Under the pieces are notes generated by a model, which made no database searches, was not told where the DNA came from, and worked only from the letters and a program-made list of their open reading frames with translations. Shown piece after piece: positions 58,890 to 64,000 of a stretch of DNA of 64,000 nucleotides. A program made the translations under genes and the position numbers. The stretch covers positions 123,605,501-123,669,500 of the forward strand of contig JASDFA010000010.1 of assembly GCA_035772735.1 (NCBI GenBank), written 5' to 3'. This DNA is from Datura wrightii. Lineage: Eukaryota > Streptophyta > Magnoliopsida > Solanales > Solanaceae. The first letter of the stretch is position 1, and each line of letters starts with the position of its first letter.

Positions 58890-59165
58890 AATTGATACAT
58901 TCAATATCTTAGAGTTTTTACTTGTAAAAGTTTATATTCCAATACTATATCGGAGTTTTACATATAATATTTTTGAATTCCGACATAGTATGCTAGAATT
59001 TCACATATAAAAGTTCAAAATTCGAATATATTGTATTGGAGTTTCATATTTAATTTTTTTATATGCTTAAGTTTCACATATAAAAAGCTTTTTGCGTATC
59101 GAAATTTCACGTATAAAAGTTTGAAAATCCTGACATAGTATACTAAAGTTTTTTCATGTTTTAGC
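58890..59165. repeat. Degenerate AT-rich tandem repeat
   Basis: Five or so diverged units of about 50 bp with the pattern gaatttcacatataaaagtt then cgacatagtata. No coding content. Between 58710 and 59390 I see nothing else except the untranslated leader of the gene. Confidence 0.6.
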
Positions 59166-59390
59166 TAGGGCTATTGTTATCCAAAATTTTATTTTTAAGT
59201 ACATTTCAATGGTAGCTAAACTTTGAAAATTGGTTCACAAAGGGGGCTAGGATACCAATTTTTATTTACCTCTGAAAATAAATAAATGGATAAGTGAAGG
59301 TAGGACAAAGCTTGAACTGCGGAGCAACAACCGTTTTAATCAGGAAGCTGCTCGAAAGCTTCTCTCCAAATTAATTATACCATACTAAAA

Positions 59391-61614
59391 ATGGAGGGTA
59401 CTCTTAGCTTTTGCAGTTGCTCTCCCTCTCAGGCTCAGCTCCCGTTACAACCAACATCTTTCCCTTCTCAATTCCCCAAAAAGTTCCAATTCTTGGTTCG
59501 CTCTAATTTTAGTTCATCTTCTTCGTTTTTATTTCTTTATTTATCTTTTCAATTTACTGATTGAGGTTTTCTTTGCAGAGACTACAGAAATCGAAGCCTT
59601 TGAACTCAGCGAAGGCGTTGGGGACGGGCAATAATGGGCACTTTAAAGATTTTCCAGCTACACCTAACAAGGTTTTTATGGAAGAGGTACTTATTAGCCT
59701 TTACTAGCTCCTCTTTTAATTTTCCAGCTGTTTTCTCTGAGGTAAGATTTGTTCTCTTTCGTAGTTATATCCCTGTCTTTTAAATCTTTTCATCCATTTC
59801 TCTGTCCGAAAATGAAATTAACGGTTTCATAAACAAGAGTCAAAGCAACTTATTCCATACACACACAGACACAAAAGAAGCAGAACCTCAAATATTTCAT
59901 GTAAAATGATTAACTTTAAACTAAATTTTACCTATCTAGAGTCTAAACAAAATATTGTTCCCAAGAGGATTGTTGAATGGTTGAGGCATAGGAGTACAAC
60001 TCGTTGGCCTCATGTTTGGGTCCTATTTATATGACTTAGTGTTAGCAATGTGCTTTAGCCTCGTTGGACAGCTCTGCTTGGTACTTGTGCTCATTGGATG
60101 TGACATGTTGCCCATTGAATACTTGAGATACACGCAGGTGGCTCAAGCACCATCATAATTTTAAAAAACACTAGGTTATTGTATTTATAGTTGAAAATAT
60201 TTAGAAAAATGTTTGAAAGAACAGTTTGGCTTCCAAAAAGTGATTTTGTTGTTCAAAATGGGACTGAAGGGGTATTTGTTTGTGTTTATTGGATTTTGTA
60301 GGCAATTGGTGCTGAATATGGAGAAGGTTTCGAGACATTTAGACCCAATGGACTGCTCAAAGTTGATGTGGTGAGACCCGAAGTTTAGTCTCTCTAACGG
60401 GGTTTATGAATCTTTGCGCCTTTTGGTTCTACAAGGCAACATATCTGTACTCAAGGAGTTCCTTTTGTATATTTAGGATTTTTTAAATGATAGACTCCAA
60501 GAGGGTTTCCTTCGAAGAATCCGTTATGCAATGAAGCCTGATGAGGCTTATGGCCTCATTTTCTCTTGGGATAATGTGGTGGTAAGACCTCAATCTTTGT
60601 CAATCTGGTCTAATTTAAGAGAGGTTATCTGATTTGTGAACTGTTACCTGATCTGTGATCAACTGTACAAATGAATGTGGTCTTCTGAAGCCTGGCCGGC
60701 AAATTATTATGTCCATATAAAAGGAAGTTATCTTCTGTTGTTGGTTTTCCCTATGCTTGTGCTTCTTGTTCCCACCTAAAATTGCATGCTAATAAGGAAT
60801 TCTTGAAGGGTGCTGGTTTTGTTACATTCAGATCAAACGTCTGAATCTTTGATGACCTTGCCTTACAAACTCAAAAGTCGTTCTTTTGTTCATCTTTTTT
60901 CCTCGCTCCATTTGGTTATTAAGTGTGAAAGACAGATTAAAGATCTTCACTCTCTCTCTATGTGTGTGTGTATGCGTATATATGTCAAGGAAATTTATTC
61001 TAAATACAAACATGAACAGGAACAAACTGCACTCGAAGTACAAGATCCCCAAATTATGATGTTCCGTCACTCACCCTAGGAATTGATGCTTTAAGATAAC
61101 AACAACAACAAGGTCTCAGTTCCAAACTAGTTGATGCTTCAAGATATGACTCCTAAATAGGAGAGGTGGCTCGTTTTGTATCAGACAAAGTATTAGGTGC
61201 ATGGACTAGAATTCAGACAAAAGGCAACAAGAACTTGGGTTCATGTTAAGAAATAAGAACTTGATAGAAGAGAAAAGAGAATTATATGGATACATACGAT
61301 GTATATCTTAATCACATATCTAAATATCTGGATATAGATATGTATGGGGGAGAGAGAGAGAAGATAATGTTTGGATTGATTTCGCTTAGTTGCTGAAGAT
61401 AATGCGTAAGATAATTGTATACCAAAGATGTGGTAAGATATTAATGTTCTAATAATGAAGCTCGTTGCAATTGCATTGCTGAGTTCTTTCTTCTAGTTGA
61501 GTGGAAGTCAGAACACTCAATTCTTTGTTGACAATGTACTTCCACATCATATTTTTCAGGCAGATTCTCAAGCACTGAAGTTGGATGTATGGAGTCAAGT
61601 TGCTTCCGAAGAAG
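59391..61614 (+). CDS. HAD-superfamily hydrolase-like protein, exons 1-5 (3' end off window)
   Basis: Exons 59391-59495, 59579-59686, 60302-60370, 60477-60581, 61560-61614. All introns begin GT and end AG, and the first four exons are multiples of three, giving one 147-residue frame from the first ATG. Residues 1-35 (MEGTLSFCSCSPSQAQLPLQ...) are Ser/Gln/Pro-rich with few acidic residues, like a plastid transit peptide. Then KVFMEEAIGAEYGEGFETFR, DFLNDRLQEGFLRRIRYAMK, GLIFSWDNVVAD and SQALKLDVWSQVASEE. The order matches plant plastid HAD-like hydrolases of the CbbY/PGP type (Arabidopsis At3g10970-like, from memory). HAD motif I normally reads DxDGxxxD; here the nucleophile position is Ser (FSWDNVVAD). 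The next exon should start with 2 nt completing Gly; none is visible before 64000, so intron 5 exceeds 2.3 kb. Function beyond the fold is unknown. Confidence 0.8.
59687..60301 (+). other. Intron 2 of HAD-like gene
   Basis: 615 bp, GT (gtacttatt) to AG (attttgtag), T-rich at its 3' end. No repeat family or gene recognised. Confidence 0.75.
60582..61559 (+). other. Intron 4 of HAD-like gene
   Basis: 978 bp, gtaagacc to ttttcag. Contains a short (TG)n/(TA)n microsatellite at about 60958-60985 and a (GA)n run near 61345. The frames at 60810-61079 on either strand are not coding: they cross the microsatellite and have no homology. Confidence 0.75.
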
Positions 61615-61732
61615 GTGAGTGACTTGCCGATTTTCTGGCTCTGAGTACTTAAACTTCTTCACTTTGGTTGCGTGCGAATATGACTATTATTTCAGCTGTA
61701 TAGCATTAGCCAATTTGAGGGGAATGAAATTA

Positions 61733-61846
61733 TATATGTTGCTCGGACTCTTCTAAAATGTTGACGGGTGCGTATCAGATCGTCCAAAAGTAGTGCATCT
61801 TTGGAGGATCCGACACGGGGGCGACAATATTTTCAGAATCATATAT
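61733..61846. mobile_element. Fold-back MITE-like element in intron 5
   Basis: tatatatgttgctcggactc at the left and a decayed inverted end at the right enclose an inner imperfect hairpin (agatcgtccaaaagtagtgc ... ctttggaggatccgacac). This resembles a short Solanaceae repeat I know from many intron sequences. The ends are degenerate, so boundaries are approximate. Confidence 0.55.
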
Positions 61847-62169
61847 TAGTTTCTTATTGGTCGTACAGTGAAATTATTTGCCCTTTATTTATAAAAAGAA
61901 ACATCCTTTGAGTGGGAAATGGGTTTTTATTAAATTTCTAAAGTTTTGTTGGGCCCCAAAAAGAGAAGAAGAAAATAAGGAATGTGATAGGATTCAGCTG
62001 TGTGCTTCCATACATATATCCATCTGGAGTGCTAGTGACATGTCATTTATATATAATCTGGATCTTATTGGCATTTTTTAGTATCTCCATATATATTTGA
62101 GACAGTAAGAGTGGTAACTGTTCCTTTTTTCAATCAGTAGTTTGATTCACAAATATATAGGTCAGTTTT

Positions 62170-63354
62170 TGATAAGAATCGGGTTACTTGAATAAATAAG
62201 AATGTTATGCGGAAGAGTAAATACGAATATCAAAAACAAGAAATTAAAGATAGACGAAATTTGTGAATAAAATGGCTAAATTTCAAGATGAAGTGCTAAG
62301 AATCCTAATTGATTAGGCTAATTATGATATTAATAGAGTCGATTCAAGAACTTAGATCAAAAGGTGATCTAGACCCCTAACTCGAAGAATTAGAGACAAT
62401 AGTTAGTATAAAACTAATTACCTTCTTTAATTTACGAATAAGAACCAAAGATATTAAGTTGTGAATTAATCTTTTCTCTTAAAGAGTCGTTCTAATAAGG
62501 TTGTAAGATGAATCGCAAGTAGCCACACACAGAGGTGTAAAGAAGAGAAACTCTCAATTAATAATATTAATCATGTCTAATGAAAATTAACAAAATTCAT
62601 CCTCCCCAAATAGCATGAGTTTCGAATTCTACTTTTATGGAAATAATAAATACTAAAACCTAACTAGAAAACTTTTTAAACTAGGAAAACATGTAAAAAT
62701 AATACCAAAATTCTTCCCTAAAGAAAGAAGGAAAAGTTTCCAAATATAGAACCAAAAAAATCCACTTTTGGGTGTGAATTTTCAGCTCAATTTGGACATG
62801 AATTTAGCCCTTATGTTGGGCGTGAATTTCAGCCACATTAGGCGGAGTTCCATCTCTTTTCTTGGCCTTCTCTTGGGCTCCACGTGGGGCTCTCCTCTTG
62901 GGTTCATGTGGCTTTAATCTTCCTCCTCTTGGACTTGATCTTAGATCATGAAAAATGTGTAGCACTAAGTCCATTTGTCATAATTTTTGGGCTTATTTTC
63001 GGGTCTTTCTTTCCCAATAAACATCTTCTTGATTTTTCATTGAAGCCCGTCAACCTTTAATGAACACGTGCCACAATGGATGCTATCACATTCTTTTTGG
63101 CTCTATCAATCCAAATTCATCTATATCAGATATCAGGGTGATATTGGCTTTTATAATGGTTTATCTCCCGTCACAAGTTGAATGGAAGCCTTGATCTTGG
63201 GGGAAGGGACATTCCCAAACCCCCAATATTACGAAAATATTTGATTAAAAGCAAATAACCCCATAAGACTTAACTTCACCATATTCCCTGTGGGATTCGA
63301 CCTCAACCTTATTGGATTCTACGTTTGACAATGACCACGTTATACTTCTTATCA
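62170..63354 (+). repeat. Solo-LTR-like block in intron 5
   Basis: Bounded by 9-bp inverted ends TGATAAGAA / TTCTTATCA. Near its right end, TCCCTGTGGGATTCGACCTC then AACCTTATTGG (about 63285) is the U5 box shared by the Athila-like LTRs A, B, C and F, at a comparable distance from the end. No target duplication (gtttt versus tagag) and no PBS after it. No gene inside. Confidence 0.5.
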
Positions 63355-63545
63355 TAGAGCTTATATGATGCTCCAACTATCTCACTCAAGTGAGCAGAGC
63401 TTTCCTAACTGACTGTGAGCCGTCTCAATACTCATCCCATGGAAAATGAGCCCTTGTAAGAAACTTATGGTTTGCAATAATACAAGAAGCACAATCTTGA
63501 AGACCGGCAGGTTTGCAATTTTAAAAAATAGGGATGGTTATGATG

Positions 63546-63684
63546 TAAAACAAACCGTTGCAGTTTATGGGAGATAAGAAATAGCGAAAGGATGATCTTC
63601 TGGCCTATAAAAGATAAAACAAACTTTTGCAGTTTATGGGAGATAAGAAATAGCTAAAGGATGATCTTCTAGCCTATAAAAGAC
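63546..63684 (+). repeat. Two-unit 69-70-bp tandem duplication
   Basis: Units 63546-63614 and 63615-63684 share gcagtttatgggagataaga and gaaaggatgatcttct-type sequence with few differences. It lies immediately before the SINE target site. Confidence 0.85.
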
Positions 63685-63697
63685 AATGACTACTTTT

Positions 63698-63930
63698 TGT
63701 TTTGGCACCCAAGGGTGTGGCCTAGTGGTCAACGAAGTGGGTGAGAACCATGAGGTCTTAGATTCAAACCTCAGTAGAGACAAAAAAACACTAGGTGGTT
63801 TCTTCCCATCTGTTTTAGCCTTGGTGGATAGAGTTACCTCGTACCTGTTGCTGGTGGGAGGTGACAGGTATCCCGTGGAATTAGTTGAGGTGCGCGCAAG
63901 CTGGCCAGGACACCATGGTTATCAAAAAAA
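63698..63930 (+). mobile_element. TS/SolS-type SINE in intron 5
   Basis: tRNA-derived SINE with pol III box A TGGCCTAGTGG (63718-63728) and box B gattcaaacc (63761-63770), the conserved body (ctaggtggtttcttcccatc, gaggtgcgcgcaagctgg) and a poly-A tail. A perfect 19-nt target duplication aaagacaatgactactttt flanks it at 63679-63697 and 63931-63949. Insertion is in sense orientation to the gene. The open frame across it is not a gene. Confidence 0.92.
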
Positions 63931-64000
63931 AAAGACAATGACTACTTTTCTCAGTTTGTAGATGCTCATTACTGATGCTTTTTAGTTTTGACTTCATTTT

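Noticed and set aside
60810..61079. 89-codon frame between exons 4 and 5
   Set aside because: Lies in an intron with good splice sites, crosses a TG/TA microsatellite and has no homology; the spliced frame is continuous without it.
62170..63354. DNA transposon with 9-bp terminal inverted repeats
   Set aside because: No target duplication and no transposase; the U5 box near its right end favours an Athila-like solo LTR.

Overview
The window is plant nuclear DNA, very probably from a Solanaceae species (Capsicum or Solanum type; genus not resolved). The evidence is a tRNA-derived SINE of the TS/SolS type, a Solanaceae-type fold-back element, Del/Tekay-like chromovirus proteins, and a host gene with short AG/GT introns. 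About 58 kb is nested LTR retrotransposons. Only the last 5.5 kb looks like ordinary gene space. Element letters (A to M1) are mine.

Layout. 1-7615: 5' end of a minus-strand iMet-primed chromovirus (M1), split in its gag by element A (418-5392), a coding-free tRNA-Asp-primed element. 7616-10482: 3' end and LTR of Athila-like element B1, which sits inside the 3' ORF of related element B2 (10483-13216). 13240-16300: an inverted LTR scrap, an ORF2 start, and the gag/protease of minus-strand Athila-like element K. K is interrupted at 16301 by chromovirus D (3' LTR 16301-18708, gag-pol 18967-23167, 5' LTR 30631-32974). D is itself interrupted by C (23198-30401), a gag/protease-only Athila-like element. 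33060-46870: chromovirus E, interrupted by F (38456-45898), which carries two LTRs joined tail to tail. 47473-58366: chromovirus G, with solo LTR H (48979-51426) in its pol. 58367-64000: an LTR-like scrap, an AT-rich repeat, then exons 1-5 of a HAD-superfamily gene (59391-61614), whose long intron holds a fold-back repeat, a solo-LTR-like block, a tandem duplication and a SINE.

Nesting order is supported by target-site duplications (perfect for F, H and the SINE; 4 of 5 for C and D) and by coding frames that resume across insertions. No pol gene is intact. Lesions differ: RT active site in D and E, integrase in E, RNase H deleted in D, zinc knuckles in D and G.

Most interesting signals: (1) a bipartite structured element shared by four Athila-like elements, made of a 17-nt odd palindrome, exactly 7 nt, then a stem-loop with constant AGGCAA loop and covarying stem; (2) F's tail-to-tail LTRs inside one perfect target duplication; (3) a tandem PBS array in C, two copies of which have become part of the LTRs; (4) hairpins at the U3 start of Athila-like LTRs; (5) odd-palindrome arrays in the U3 of several LTR families.
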